The notes under the pieces were generated by a model that was not told where the DNA came from, did not search any database, and was given only the letters and a program-made list of their open reading frames with translations. The translations under genes were made by a program, and so were the position numbers. From contig NZ_JAHNZO010000009.1 in the NCBI RefSeq assembly GCF_018998565.1, positions 180,182 to 244,181 of the forward strand: a stretch of 64,000 nucleotides of DNA, in the 5' to 3' direction. Source of the stretch: Paenibacillus oleatilyticus (GTDB lineage: Bacteria; Bacillota; Bacilli; Paenibacillales; NBRC-103111). Within the stretch, counting starts at the first letter, position 1. Each line of letters begins with the position of its first letter. This document shows positions 8,847-18,222 of this stretch, in pieces.

Positions 8847-8969
8847 CTGTCCGGCTCCCAACACGATATGTATTTACACATCGATTAGTATAACGGTACA
8901 CTATGAATAAGAAAAATGAATGTTTATCATATAATATGTGAATTATTTTCATGAAAAGGAAGACGATCC

Positions 8970-9854
8970 ATGTCATTGGCGAAATACGAAGTATTCAGCA
9001 CTGTCGTTGAGTTAGGGAGTCTGACCCGGACGGCCGAGAAGCTCGGACTGACCCAATCGGCGGTCAGCCATGCCATCGCCAGTCTGGAGTCCGAATGGGG
9101 CTTTGCCCTGCTGACCCGGGGACGCGCAGGGATCGGGCTGACGCCGAACGGAGCGCGCGTGCTGAAGCATGTCCGGGACATTATCCAGCGAAGCGAGCTG
9201 CTCAAGCAGGAGGTCGCTTCGATTCAGGGGCTGGAGACCGGTACGGTGCGGATCGGCACCTTCACGAGCATTTCCACCCAGTGGCTGCCCGGCATCATGA
9301 AGCGGTTTCAAGCGGAACACCCCGCCATTGAGATTAAGCTGCTGGAGGGCGACTACGACGAAATTAACGATTGGATTACGAGCGGCGCGGTCGATTTCGG
9401 CTTCGTTTCGTTAACGGCGGCCCGGCCTTTCGACATCATTCCGCTGACCAAGGACAACTTGCTCTGCATCGTGCCGGACGAGTCCCCTTATCGCGAGATG
9501 ACTGTCATGTCGCTGGCCCAGCTGCAAGCGGAGCCGTTCATTATGCCGAAGTGGGGCAAGGAAAGCGACCTGCTGCGCATCATCAAAATCAACCGGCTGT
9601 CGCTGAACATCAAATACGAGGTGCTGGAAGATCAAGCGATCATGGCGATGGTGAAAAACGGGCTCGGGATCAGCATTTTGCCGGCGATGGTGCTGTACGA
9701 AGCGCTGGACGGCATTCACATGATCGGTCTTGAAGGCGACCCGTACCGCACGATCGTGCTCGCGGCCGTATCCTTCAAGCACCTTTCTCCGGCTGCGCGA
9801 AAGTTCAAAAAGCATATCGTGTCGTGGCTGAGCGAGCAGCAAGTATCGCTTTGA
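8970..9854 (+). CDS. LysR-family transcriptional regulator
   Basis: A 294-residue protein with an N-terminal LysR helix-turn-helix (LTRTAEKLGLTQSAVSHAIASLE, residues 18-40) and an effector-binding domain (TGTVRIGTF onward). It is divergent from the EamA exporter, with 123 nt between starts that contain a CATATAATATG palindrome overlapping a likely -10. It probably controls the exporter and itself. An AAAAGGAAG site precedes the ATG. Confidence 0.92.
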   Translation: MSLAKYEVFSTVVELGSLTRTAEKLGLTQSAVSHAIASLESEWGFALLTRGRAGIGLTPNGARVLKHVRDIIQRSELLKQEVASIQGLETGTVRIGTFTSISTQWLPGIMKRFQAEHPAIEIKLLEGDYDEINDWITSGAVDFGFVSLTAARPFDIIPLTKDNLLCIVPDESPYREMTVMSLAQLQAEPFIMPKWGKESDLLRIIKINRLSLNIKYEVLEDQAIMAMVKNGLGISILPAMVLYEALDGIHMIGLEGDPYRTIVLAAVSFKHLSPAARKFKKHIVSWLSEQQVSL

Positions 9855-9869
9855 CGTTATGCCGTACGT

Positions 9870-9911
9870 AAGTCCGGATTGCGGGCGTGTCCCTGAGCCG
9901 GACCTTATTTT
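9870..9911 (+). terminator. Probable terminator after the LysR gene
   Basis: The arms AAGTCCGG and CCGGACCTT flank a 20-nt loop and are followed by ATTTTTG. The long loop makes it weaker than the other terminators here. Confidence 0.5.
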
Positions 9912-9992
9912 TGTCCAAATGCATCGTAAGAAAGTACATATCCCAGCGCCGAGCTATCGGCTACAATAATTAGAATAGGGGAGGGATGACGG

Positions 9993-12290
9993 ATGAAGGA
10001 ACGTTCCAGCCGATTGGCGCTGTCGTATTCGGCTCCGGCCCGCAGGTGGGAGGAGGCGCTTCCGATCGGGGGCGGTCGGCTCGGCGGCATGGTATTCGGC
10101 ACGGTGGGGCAGGACAAAATTCAATTAAACGAAGATTCCGTCTGGTACGGCGGACCGAAAAAAGCGAACAATCCCGACGCGCGGGCGAACGTGCCGGAAA
10201 TCAGGCGGCTGCTGATGGAAGGAAAGCAGCATGAAGCGGAGCATTTGGCCCGGATGGCGTTGATGTCTGCGCCTAAATATTTGCATCCGTACCAGCCGCT
10301 CGGCGATCTGCTTCTGTACATGCTCGGGCACGATAAGCCGCCGCAAGCCTACAAGCGGGAGCTCGATCTGGAGCGGGCTCTTGTACAGGTCCGTTATGAC
10401 ATGGACGGTGTCCGCTATACCCGGGAATATTTCAGCAGTGCGGTCCATCAGGTGCTGGCCGTCCGACTGACAGCAGACCGGCCCGGGAGTCTCACGTTCA
10501 GTACGCATATGATGCGCCGCCCGTTCGATATGGGCAGCCAAAAATATGGCGAAGATACGATGATCATGTACGGCGAGTGCGGTACGGAAGGCGTCCGCTT
10601 CAGCTCGGTCTTGAAAGCGATTGCCGAGGGCGGCAGCGTGAAGTCGATCGGGGACTTTATCTCGGTGGAGGGTGCGGATGCGGTAACCCTCTTGCTCGCG
10701 GCAGGCACGACGTTCCGGCATAACGATCCGAAGGCCGTCTGCCTGGAGCAGATAGCCAAGGCGGCATCGCTGCCGTATGAAGAGTTGAAGCGCGCACATA
10801 CGGAAGATCACGACCGCTATTTCCGGCGGGTCGGATTGGAGCTGGCGAAGCCGGAGCCGGATGCAGCGGCCTCCTTGCCGACGGATGAACGGCTGCAGCG
10901 TGTGAAGGAAGGGCATGACGATCCGGGGCTGCTGGAGATCTTTTTCCAATTCGGGCGGTATTTGCTGCTCTCGTGTTCACGTCCGGGCTCGCTCGCAGCC
11001 ACGCTGCAGGGCATATGGAACGATAACTATACTCCTCCTTGGGAATCGAAGTATACGATTAATATCAACACACAGATGAACTACTGGCCTGCGGAATTGT
11101 GCCATTTGCCGGAATGCCACGAGCCGCTATTCGACTTGATCGAGCGGATGCGTGAAAATGGCCGGGTCACCGCGCGGGAGGTATATGGCTGCGGCGGTTT
11201 TATGGCGCACCACAACACGAATCTGTGGGGCGATACGCATATAGAAGGCATACCGGTCAGCGCCTCGATCTGGCCAATGGGCGCAGCGTGGCTGTCGCTG
11301 CATCTGTGGGAGCACTATCGTTTCAGGCTTGACCGGTCTTTCCTTGCGGACCGGGCGTATCCGGTCATGAAGGAAGCGGCGCAGTTCCTGCTGGACTATT
11401 TGCTGGAGGACGGGCAAGGACGGCTGTTGTCGGGACCGTCGATATCGCCCGAGAACAAGTTTGTGCTGCCAAACGGAGTGACGGGCAATCTATGCATGGC
11501 GCCTGCGATGGATTCGCAGATCGCATTCACCTTGTTCGAGGCGTGCCGGGAAGCGGCGGCAGCACTCGGTCTGGACGAGGGGTTCCGCCAACAGCTCGCG
11601 GAAGCCATGGCGAAGCTGCCGCAGCCCGAGATCGGGCGGCATGGCCAGATCATGGAGTGGCTGGAGGATTACGAGGAAGCCGACCCGGGTCACCGTCACA
11701 TCTCGCAGTTGTTCGCGCTGCATCCCGGCGAGATGATTCACCTTCACCGCACGCCGGAGCTGGCGGAAGCGGCCAAGCGGACGCTGGAACGCCGTCTCGC
11801 GCACGGCGGAGGGCATACCGGCTGGAGCCGGGCGTGGATTATCAACTTCTGGGCGCGGCTCGGCGAAGGTAACCAGGCGTACGATAACTTAGCGGCGCTG
11901 CTGGCCCAATCGACGTACCCGAATCTGTTCGACGCGCATCCCCCGTTCCAGATTGACGGCAACTTCGGCGGCACAGCCGGGATCGCTGAAATGATGCTGC
12001 AATCTCACGGAGGCGAGCTGGCGCTGCTGCCGGCGCTGCCGAAGGCGTGGCCGTCGGGCCGCGTTTACGGGCTGCGGGCGCGCGGGGGTTACGAGGTCGG
12101 CCTGACTTGGGACGACCATCGGCTGACGGAAGCGACGATTCGCGCCGGATACAGCGGTATATGTCGGGTTCGGGCACAGACGGCAGTATCGGCCATTGTA
12201 GCGGACGGCGAAGCGGTGGCGTTCGAGGACCGCGACGGCGTGCTGACGTTCGGGGCGGAAGGCGGGCGGACGTACGTGCTGAAGGGGTAG
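9993..12290 (+). CDS. Glycoside hydrolase family 95 (alpha-L-fucosidase-like)
   Basis: A 765-residue protein with the GH95 layout: an N-terminal beta domain opening [22 protein letters not shown], then a helical barrel and a C-terminal beta domain. The catalytic words of the family are present: [12 protein letters not shown] (near residue 357, the two asparagines that help activate water), SPEN (near 486, general acid glutamate) and FQIDGNFGG (near 652, aspartate). GH95 enzymes release L-fucose or L-galactose from plant or host glycans by inversion. No signal peptide is seen, so it acts in the cytoplasm on imported oligosaccharides. It stands alone, without adjacent fucose genes. A GGGGAGGG site decides the start. 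Confidence 0.93.
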   Translation: MKERSSRLALSYSAPARRWEEALPIGGGRLGGMVFGTVGQDKIQLNEDSVWYGGPKKANNPDARANVPEIRRLLMEGKQHEAEHLARMALMSAPKYLHPYQPLGDLLLYMLGHDKPPQAYKRELDLERALVQVRYDMDGVRYTREYFSSAVHQVLAVRLTADRPGSLTFSTHMMRRPFDMGSQKYGEDTMIMYGECGTEGVRFSSVLKAIAEGGSVKSIGDFISVEGADAVTLLLAAGTTFRHNDPKAVCLEQIAKAASLPYEELKRAHTEDHDRYFRRVGLELAKPEPDAAASLPTDERLQRVKEGHDDPGLLEIFFQFGRYLLLSCSRPGSLAATLQGIWNDNYTPPWESKYTININTQMNYWPAELCHLPECHEPLFDLIERMRENGRVTAREVYGCGGFMAHHNTNLWGDTHIEGIPVSASIWPMGAAWLSLHLWEHYRFRLDRSFLADRAYPVMKEAAQFLLDYLLEDGQGRLLSGPSISPENKFVLPNGVTGNLCMAPAMDSQIAFTLFEACREAAAALGLDEGFRQQLAEAMAKLPQPEIGRHGQIMEWLEDYEEADPGHRHISQLFALHPGEMIHLHRTPELAEAAKRTLERRLAHGGGHTGWSRAWIINFWARLGEGNQAYDNLAALLAQSTYPNLFDAHPPFQIDGNFGGTAGIAEMMLQSHGGELALLPALPKAWPSGRVYGLRARGGYEVGLTWDDHRLTEATIRAGYSGICRVRAQTAVSAIVADGEAVAFEDRDGVLTFGAEGGRTYVLKG

Positions 12291-12360
12291 AAGAAGCCTG
12301 CCGACGAGCGAAGGACAGGTAGTCAACCGCAAGGAAGCGCAATCAACCGCAAGCTAACAT

Positions 12361-12419
12361 AACGAAAGGGCAAGGGACGAATTCCGGAACCGCCGGAAGC
12401 GTGCCTTGCCCTTTTCGTT
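12361..12419. terminator. Bidirectional terminator between GH95 and the small Cys protein
   Basis: The arms AACGAAAGGGCAAGG (12361-12375) and CCTTGCCCTTTTCGTT (12404-12419) form a long stem with an inner TTCCGG/CCGGAA hairpin. It can serve both converging genes. Confidence 0.75.
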
Positions 12420-12452
12420 TCGCCGGGCCCGATTTGCCGTATAGGCATCGCG

Positions 12453-12659
12453 CTAAGCGTAAGCCTTGCCTTTGGTCAGGATGCACGCCACCCCGTTGCC
12501 GACGGCGCCCGGCTGGGACATTTTTTCCAGATATCGTAGTCCGCGCTCGCATTTGCGGCAGCGGGCGCACACGTCCGAGGTCACCACCTTCATGTTGAAC
12601 TTGGTCTTGTCGATGGACGACGCCGGGACATTCTTTTTGGCAGTTTTCGCTTTGCTCAC
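12453..12659 (-). CDS. Small Cys-motif protein, function unknown
   Basis: A 68-residue basic protein with a CARCRKCERG knuckle in the middle and a conserved-looking tail (PGAVGNGVACILTKGKAYA). The C-x2-C-x2-C cluster plus a later Cys suggests a zinc or structural site. Two starts are possible: ATG at 12668 has a GGGAG touching it, too close to work, whereas GTG at 12659 has the same GGGAG at a 9-nt distance, so GTG is preferred. It ends near a shared bidirectional terminator. No function can be given. Confidence 0.6.
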   Translation of the reverse strand: MSKAKTAKKNVPASSIDKTKFNMKVVTSDVCARCRKCERGLRYLEKMSQPGAVGNGVACILTKGKAYA

Positions 12660-12827
12660 AGTCTTCATCTCCCGCGGCTTGGATGATGCATTCTATGAGC
12701 GGCCCGCCCGTTTGGTCACCGTGCCGGCGGGTGAAGGAGAAAATGTTATGACACATGCGTGCTGCATTATATTTGTTTCCATTTGAGGAAACAATAGCTG
12801 TTTAGAGGGGGAAAGGAGCAGCCTGTC

Positions 12828-13952
12828 TTGGCACGTATGAGCAAATCCCAGCTTTTTAGCTTGATCCTGCTGTTTGAATTAGGCAGCACAACGCTTTTTG
12901 CATTGGGAATCGAAGCGAAACAGGATGCCTGGATCGCCATTCTGTTCGCTACGGTAATAGGTCTTGGCCTGTTATGGGTTTATTTATCTATTCAAACCTT
13001 TTACCCTAACCAAAATTTGGGTAATATTCTTATCGACGTATTGGGGAAAGCCGTCGGCATACCGCTGGTTCTTTTGTACGGGCTATACTTTTTTCTGATC
13101 GGAAGCACGAATCTTTGGGAATTTACAGCCTTTATCCAAATGATCATTCTGCCTACCTCTCCGCTGCTTGTGCTGCTTTTCATCGTCATCCTGACAGCCG
13201 TTTATGTGCTTTCGCTGGGGGTGGAAGTGCTGGCCCGCACAAGCGAAATCGTGCTGGGAATGGTATTGTTTTTCATTGTCACGGCGTATATTCTTGTCGC
13301 TTCTTCGGGCGAGGCCGAATGGTCGCAGTTATTGCCTGTGCTGGGACACGGCTTTAAACCGGTTATAAAAGCAGCCGTTCCCACGATCGTCAACTTTCCG
13401 TTCGGGGAAATGGTCGTCTTCTTCATGTACTGGCATTTTGCGTCGACAAAATTTTCAATTAAACCGCCTTCCTTCTGGGCTGTCGGCATATCGGGCCTGA
13501 TGCTGTCCATCTCTCTGGTGGCCATCATCTCCGTCTTGGGCGTCGAATTTGCCGCGAATTCGACCATTCCTATTTTTATCGTGATTAAAACGATCAACAT
13601 TGCGGAAATTTTGACCAATCTCGATTTTATTGCCGTCATCATCATGTTTATCGGCGGCTTCTACAAAATGACCATCTTTTTCTACGGATCGGTACAGGCT
13701 TTGAACTCCATCGTCAAATTCCGGCGCGAAACCTGGCTGATCTTATGCTTGGGCATTTTATCCGTATGTTTCAGCTATGTGTTTTTTTCCAGCTTTTCCT
13801 TTCATCGGTGGGTTGGCACGAAAGTGTTTATTCCGTATGTTCACATGCCGTTCCAAGTCTTTTTGCCAATCTTGCTGCTGCTTATCGTGTGGTTGAAACA
13901 TGGGAAAAATGATCCCCAAAGAACTGCCGGCGGCTCTTTGAAGAAAGGATGA
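12828..13952 (+). CDS. Germinant receptor B subunit (GerAB/GerKB permease family)
   Basis: A 374-residue inner-membrane protein of the APC-type spore germination permease family, with ten hydrophobic segments and the opening ISK-like MSKSQLFSLILLFELGS. B subunits bind the germinant in the spore inner membrane. The start is a TTG at 12828 because GGGGGAAAGGAG lies 10 nt before it; the next ATG (12837) is too far from that site. A possible CATTATA sigma-G -10 lies upstream at about 12763 but I find no clear -35. It is followed 5 nt later by a tiny membrane protein gene and faces the A and C subunit genes on the other strand. Confidence 0.92.
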   Translation: MARMSKSQLFSLILLFELGSTTLFALGIEAKQDAWIAILFATVIGLGLLWVYLSIQTFYPNQNLGNILIDVLGKAVGIPLVLLYGLYFFLIGSTNLWEFTAFIQMIILPTSPLLVLLFIVILTAVYVLSLGVEVLARTSEIVLGMVLFFIVTAYILVASSGEAEWSQLLPVLGHGFKPVIKAAVPTIVNFPFGEMVVFFMYWHFASTKFSIKPPSFWAVGISGLMLSISLVAIISVLGVEFAANSTIPIFIVIKTINIAEILTNLDFIAVIIMFIGGFYKMTIFFYGSVQALNSIVKFRRETWLILCLGILSVCFSYVFFSSFSFHRWVGTKVFIPYVHMPFQVFLPILLLLIVWLKHGKNDPQRTAGGSLKKG

Positions 13953-13957
13953 TCCGA

Positions 13958-14119
13958 TTGCCTGATGCGGGAACGTTAAAGGAAGCGGGACTTCTGCCGA
14001 CCGTTCTGATCGCAGGCGGGGCGGCGTATTGCGGCATCCTTGCCGTTGTCGCCGTCTTTTATGCCATTCGGCGTGTTGCCGGAAAGCGGACGCAAGCCAA
14101 GAAAAAGAGTAAAGGCTGA
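13958..14119 (+). CDS. 53-residue single-pass membrane protein in the germinant-receptor cluster
   Basis: A TTG start at 13958 with AAAGGA eight bases upstream opens a 53-codon frame: a short polar head (MPDAGTLKEAGLLP), one membrane segment (residues 14-38) and a strongly basic tail (RRVAGKRTQAKKKSKG). It begins 5 nt after the B-subunit stop, so it is co-transcribed. By size and position it recalls the small D-type subunits encoded with some Bacillus germinant receptors, but those usually have two membrane segments. The assignment is therefore by context only. Confidence 0.65.
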   Translation: MPDAGTLKEAGLLPTVLIAGGAAYCGILAVVAVFYAIRRVAGKRTQAKKKSKG

Positions 14120-14140
14120 AGTCTGGTTACTCTTCAGCCT
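14113..14140. terminator. Inverted repeat bridging two converging stop codons
   Basis: The arms AGGCTGAAG (14113-14121) and CTTCAGCCT (14132-14140) form a 9-bp stem whose halves are the 3' ends of the 53-residue gene and of the C-subunit gene. There is no T-tract, so termination is plausible but unproven. Confidence 0.45.
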
Positions 14141-15320
14141 TCATCGGCGAAATCGTCAATTCCGTTCTTTTGATCGTCGCCTTGACTTCTACGGTGTATT
14201 CCGCTTCGGGAAACAGCTCCTCCCATCGGGATTTCATTTTGACCCATTCCTTCGGGTATTTTTTACTGACGGAACTGCCGAAGCCGAAAATATCCGATTT
14301 GAATTTTGTTTGGGCCGCCCGGATGGCGGTTTCAATTTCCGTTTTTATCATGACTTCATTTCGCTTCTCCGCTTTTTTAATCAATTCAAGCATCTGCCCC
14401 GGATTGAGCGGCTTGGTTTGACCTTGGGTCTCGGCCAATGCCGTCGTTGCTTTAACGCGAATGACGAACGAGGCCTTCCCGCCCTTCAAGCTTGGGATAA
14501 TGTCCGAGCTGGAATTAAGGATCTCCACGGAATACTTTTTTTCCGGATCCAAGAAGGAAGGCATCGACATAATGCCGTTCTTCGGCTTGCCGATGATCCA
14601 ATTGTACCCTCGGGCTTCCTGCGGTGTGAGATAGCCGACCAATTTGTCCTTTTTAAATACCGCCGACCGATGAAGTCTAATGTTCCGGGTCGTCTTTTCC
14701 GGCTTCTGTTCAATGGGATAGGCGGGACTTTCCGTGATTTCCAGCGCTCCGGTGACCGGATTAATTCCTGTCCCCAAAATTTGTTTATAAAAACGCAGTA
14801 TATTTAAGGTGTGCGAACGAAAATGGAATTTTTCATTTCGGATTAAGCTCACGAGATACCGGGCCTGAATTTGTTCGATCCCTTTTTTAACCCCCAGAAT
14901 ATCCCGCGACGGTACGTCTTTGGCAACGCATATCCAAATGTAGCCCCTCGACTCTCTCCCTCTTGAAAACACGTCCAGGTACGATATGACCCCTTCCTTC
15001 GCAATTTGCTCGCTGATGACAAGCAATTTGGTATGAAAATACACGTTTCTTCGATCCAACACCTGTGTTACGTTTCTGGCCGCTTCAATGGTCGTATTGC
15101 CTGTCGCCGAAAAAATCTCCACAGGAGCTTCCTTCTGCGACGCTCCTTTGGCCAAAGCCGCCGGTCTGATGATCTGAGAAGTGACGATGATTTTGCCTGT
15201 TTTCGGCTCTTTATCCAGAGCAACCGCTACCACGATCCCGATATCGTTCAGCTCTCTTCGATCCCAGCATCCCGTTAAGAGCAGTACGGCAAGCGCGATC
15301 AGAACCACTGTCCTTTTCAA
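14127..15320 (-). CDS. Germinant receptor C subunit (GerAC family lipoprotein)
   Basis: A 397-residue lipoprotein. The signal peptide ends in the lipobox LLTGC (Cys about residue 17), followed by WDRRELNDIGIVVAVALD, the standard opening of GerC proteins. The rest is the three-domain soluble part that faces the outer side of the spore inner membrane. An ATG at 15338 overlaps the A-subunit stop (ATGA), but a TTG at 15320 has a GGGGG site seven bases before it and gives a normal-length signal peptide (MKRTVVLIALAVLLLTGC), so TTG is preferred. Co-transcribed with the A subunit. Confidence 0.9.
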   Translation of the reverse strand: MKRTVVLIALAVLLLTGCWDRRELNDIGIVVAVALDKEPKTGKIIVTSQIIRPAALAKGASQKEAPVEIFSATGNTTIEAARNVTQVLDRRNVYFHTKLLVISEQIAKEGVISYLDVFSRGRESRGYIWICVAKDVPSRDILGVKKGIEQIQARYLVSLIRNEKFHFRSHTLNILRFYKQILGTGINPVTGALEITESPAYPIEQKPEKTTRNIRLHRSAVFKKDKLVGYLTPQEARGYNWIIGKPKNGIMSMPSFLDPEKKYSVEILNSSSDIIPSLKGGKASFVIRVKATTALAETQGQTKPLNPGQMLELIKKAEKRNEVMIKTEIETAIRAAQTKFKSDIFGFGSSVSKKYPKEWVKMKSRWEELFPEAEYTVEVKATIKRTELTISPMKAEE

Positions 15321-15334
15321 TCTGTTTCCCCCGT

Positions 15335-16816
15335 TCATTTTGTCGTCCGGGGCCGCCGGGCAATCGATTTTGGCCGCTTCTGCAACAATTGGACAGGCAT
15401 GCGAATCAAGGAATCCTTGACGTCCGCCCAAATGATCGGAGCGATAGGCGCCATGTACATGACTCCGAAAGACCGTAAAGAGCACATATGGGCCAGCATC
15501 AAAATAAATCCGATCAAAATGCCGAATCCTCCGAAGGAGCCGGCCAAAAATATGAGGATAATGCGGAAAAGGATCGTCATGCTTCTTAAGGAAGGCACGA
15601 TCAGACTGGAGATTCCCGTAAGCGCCGTTACGATGATCATGGGGCTGCTTACGATTCCCGCTTCTACAGCCGCTTGTCCGAGCACGAGAGCCCCGACGAT
15701 GCTTATCGTTTGTCCGATCGGCCGCGGCATTCTGACCCCGGCTTCCGTAAGCAGCTCGAACGTGATGCCCATCAGCAAAGTTTCCACAAAAGCGGGAAAA
15801 GGAGTCCCTTCCCGCGATGCGGCCATCGTGACAAGAAGCACGGTTGGAATCATTTCCTGGTGAAACGTCGTAAGCGCCACGTAAAGGCCCGGAGTCGCCG
15901 TAGAGACGAAAAACGCAAAAATTCTCAGCAGTCTCGAAAAAGTCGCGATCAACACTCTGGAGTAATAATCTTCGCTGTTTTGCAGATTTTCGATAAACAG
16001 ATGAGGAAGCGTCAGGGCCGTAGGAGATCCCTCACATAAGATGGCGACCCGGCCTTCAAGTATTTTGGCCGCTACAATATCCGGCTTCTCGCTGTTGCCG
16101 ATTGAGGCCAGAAAAGAAAACGGATGGTCTTCGATCCATTGTTCGACCTGTCCCGAATCGAGAACGGAGGCGGCATCGATCCGGTTCAGGCGGTTCTTTA
16201 CTTCTTGAACAAGCTGCCGCTCGGCCATGCCTTCGATATAGGCGATACAAACAGTGGTGCGGGTCTGCGTCCCCACCTTTGTATTTTCGAAGATAAGCTT
16301 GGCGTTTTTGATTCTTCTGCGGATTAACGAAATGTTGACGGGCAAATCTTCGGTAAAGCCTTCGCGCGGCCCTCTTGTAACCGCCTCGGTTTTCGGCTCC
16401 TCGACGCTTCGCGATTCGTACTCCTTTGACGCGATGGAGATGGCCGACCCGTATCCGTCCACAAGTAATACGGTTTCCCCGGACAAGATGCCGTCGAACG
16501 CCTCGTTCATGGTTTGAATGACCGCGGCTTGACTCAAGCTCGTGATGCGGTTTTGGATGGCGGTTAACCGCCCGTCGTCGCTTTCGTTGGGACGGAGCCG
16601 GAAGGAATCGGGAATGGAGAGCAAATTTCCGACGATATGTTGATTGATCGTATCGGTGTTCACAAGGTGGTCAATAAAACATATCGCGACTTTGAGCGGT
16701 TCGTCAAAACCGATCTCAAATTCCCGGATAATCACGTCGTCGCTTCTTCCCAACGTTTCCTTCAGATGCGCAATATTCATGGCCAATGTGCTGCTGATCG
16801 GATGCTCGTATGTCAA
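15335..16816 (-). CDS. Germinant receptor A subunit (GerA family)
   Basis: A 493-residue protein with the two-part GerA layout: a soluble N-terminal domain (to about residue 285, with DDVIIREFEIG near the start and the DGYGSAISI patch) and a C-terminal membrane domain containing the family words EMIPT, FPAFVETLLMGITFELLTEAGVRMP and IGQTISIVGALVLGQAAVEAG. The start is a TTG at 16816 with GAGGTG six bases away; the GTG at 16825 lies within that site. A sigma-G-like promoter is placed 32-60 nt upstream. It ends overlapping the C-subunit reading frame. A, B and C together form one receptor, but here B is on the opposite strand. Confidence 0.93.
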   Translation of the reverse strand: MTYEHPISSTLAMNIAHLKETLGRSDDVIIREFEIGFDEPLKVAICFIDHLVNTDTINQHIVGNLLSIPDSFRLRPNESDDGRLTAIQNRITSLSQAAVIQTMNEAFDGILSGETVLLVDGYGSAISIASKEYESRSVEEPKTEAVTRGPREGFTEDLPVNISLIRRRIKNAKLIFENTKVGTQTRTTVCIAYIEGMAERQLVQEVKNRLNRIDAASVLDSGQVEQWIEDHPFSFLASIGNSEKPDIVAAKILEGRVAILCEGSPTALTLPHLFIENLQNSEDYYSRVLIATFSRLLRIFAFFVSTATPGLYVALTTFHQEMIPTVLLVTMAASREGTPFPAFVETLLMGITFELLTEAGVRMPRPIGQTISIVGALVLGQAAVEAGIVSSPMIIVTALTGISSLIVPSLRSMTILFRIILIFLAGSFGGFGILIGFILMLAHMCSLRSFGVMYMAPIAPIIWADVKDSLIRMPVQLLQKRPKSIARRPRTTK

Positions 16817-16847
16817 GAAAATCACCTCAATGCCTGCCTTGTAAAGG

Positions 16848-16876
16848 TATTATTTGTAATGGCAAGGTATATATTC
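16848..16876 (-). promoter_or_regulatory. Sigma-G-like promoter of the germinant receptor A/C operon
   Basis: On the reverse strand GAATA (-35, 16876-16872), 17 nt, then AATAATA (-10, 16854-16848) match the forespore sigma-G pattern (G-H-A-T-R, 17-18, C-A-T-W-H-T-A) except for the first -10 base. Forespore expression is what is known for ger operons. Confidence 0.55.
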
Positions 16877-17093
16877 CTTGGGCTATCCGCCGGTCTCCAT
16901 CCCGCCGATTCTGCAAAGCCGCCCTAAAGAAACAAAAATAATACAACAAATAAAAAAACAGTCTTGTTGTTGGCTTTCTTCGTGCATTTTAGAATAAAAA
17001 CAGAAGCCGGACGGCCTTGGAAAAGTCGGTTTCGGGTGCTGCGGACCGCATGCTCCGCAGGAACAAATCCACACTAAGTCAGGGGTGCTGAAT

Positions 17094-18146
17094 GTGAAGA
17101 GATTGAAAAAGGGTCTGGTTTCCATGGCATTGCTTACGCTGGCGCTTTCGTTAGCGGCTTGCGGGCAGACACCGGCGGCGAGCGATTCCGGGAAAAAGGA
17201 AGAGAAAACCGCGGCCCAAAAAGAAGAGAAAAAAGCGAATCTCGTGGTTGCCGGCGTCGTCTTTCAGGAAGACCAGTTTATGAAACTGCTATCGCTCGGC
17301 TATCAGGATGCGGCCAACGCGGCCGGCGTCAAAATTTTGACGGGGAATACCGGGAACGACCAGGGAAAAGAAACCGAGCTGATCAACACGTATATCGGGC
17401 AAAAGCTGGACGGAATCGCCATCGCGCCGCTCAATCAGGATTCTTCGGTGGCTGCGCTGAAACGGGCCGACGACAAAGGCGTGAAGGTTTCCGTAACGAA
17501 CATTTCCTTGACCAACGCGCCGTTCATCGTCGGCGGCTATACGTCGGACAACAAAAATATCGGCCAGGTGACCGGGAAAGAAGCGGCACGCTTCATCCAA
17601 GAGAAGCTTGGGGGAAAAGCCAAAATCGCCGTGCTGCAATACAAGTCCCAGCTCCCGCAGCAAAGCACCGACCGGGTGAACGGCTTTTTGGAAGAGGTGA
17701 AGAAAGTAAACCCCGATGTGCAGGTCGTGGCCGATCAAGACGCTTGGCTGCAGGATAAGGCCGTCTCCGTCGTCGGCGATATTTTGACGGCTCACCCGGA
17801 CGTGAACGTCATCTGGGCGGCCAACGAGGGCGGCACGATCGGAGCGGCGATGGCGGTGAAGAATGCGGGCAAATCGGGCAAGGTGTATGTCTTCGGCACC
17901 GATGCGAGCTATCAGTTGATCGCGATGCTGAAGGAGAAAGACAATATTTTGCAGGCGATTGCGGGACAAGACCCGTACAACATGGGATATAAAGCGATGG
18001 AGCTGCTGATCAAGGGCCTGAAGGGCGAAGATGTGAGCGCGAATAAAGGGAAGACGACGAGCGTCGACGGGATTTTGCTGAGCCGGTCCAATCCCGAAGG
18101 CCTCGCCAAGTTCGAAGCGGATTTGAATGCCAAAATGAGCAAGTGA
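17094..18146 (+). CDS. Sugar ABC transporter substrate-binding lipoprotein (RbsB/CUT2 type)
   Basis: A 350-residue lipoprotein: signal MKRLKKGLVSMALLTLALSL with lipobox LAAC (Cys about 24), a Lys/Glu-rich linker, then a type I periplasmic-binding fold (VVAGVVFQEDQFMK, LDGIAIAPLNQDSS, VIWAANEGGTIGAAMAV, VFGTDAS). It captures a monosaccharide outside the membrane for the ATPase and permease downstream. The GTG at 17094 was chosen because AGGGG is eight bases away; a GTG at 17085 lies within that site. The two-component pair after the transporter probably responds to the same sugar. The exact sugar cannot be read. Confidence 0.9.
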   Translation: MKRLKKGLVSMALLTLALSLAACGQTPAASDSGKKEEKTAAQKEEKKANLVVAGVVFQEDQFMKLLSLGYQDAANAAGVKILTGNTGNDQGKETELINTYIGQKLDGIAIAPLNQDSSVAALKRADDKGVKVSVTNISLTNAPFIVGGYTSDNKNIGQVTGKEAARFIQEKLGGKAKIAVLQYKSQLPQQSTDRVNGFLEEVKKVNPDVQVVADQDAWLQDKAVSVVGDILTAHPDVNVIWAANEGGTIGAAMAVKNAGKSGKVYVFGTDASYQLIAMLKEKDNILQAIAGQDPYNMGYKAMELLIKGLKGEDVSANKGKTTSVDGILLSRSNPEGLAKFEADLNAKMSK

Positions 18147-18222
18147 CGTATGAGGTACGGGGCTGCTGCGGCGGCCCCGGATGGCCGGTAGAAGCCCCAG
18201 AGGAGATCGCGAGGGAAGGCAT

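Noticed and set aside
17041..17065. GCGGA...TCCGC hairpin before the sugar-binding protein gene as a riboswitch
   Set aside because: It is a single short stem with no conserved riboswitch core or terminator; too little to call.
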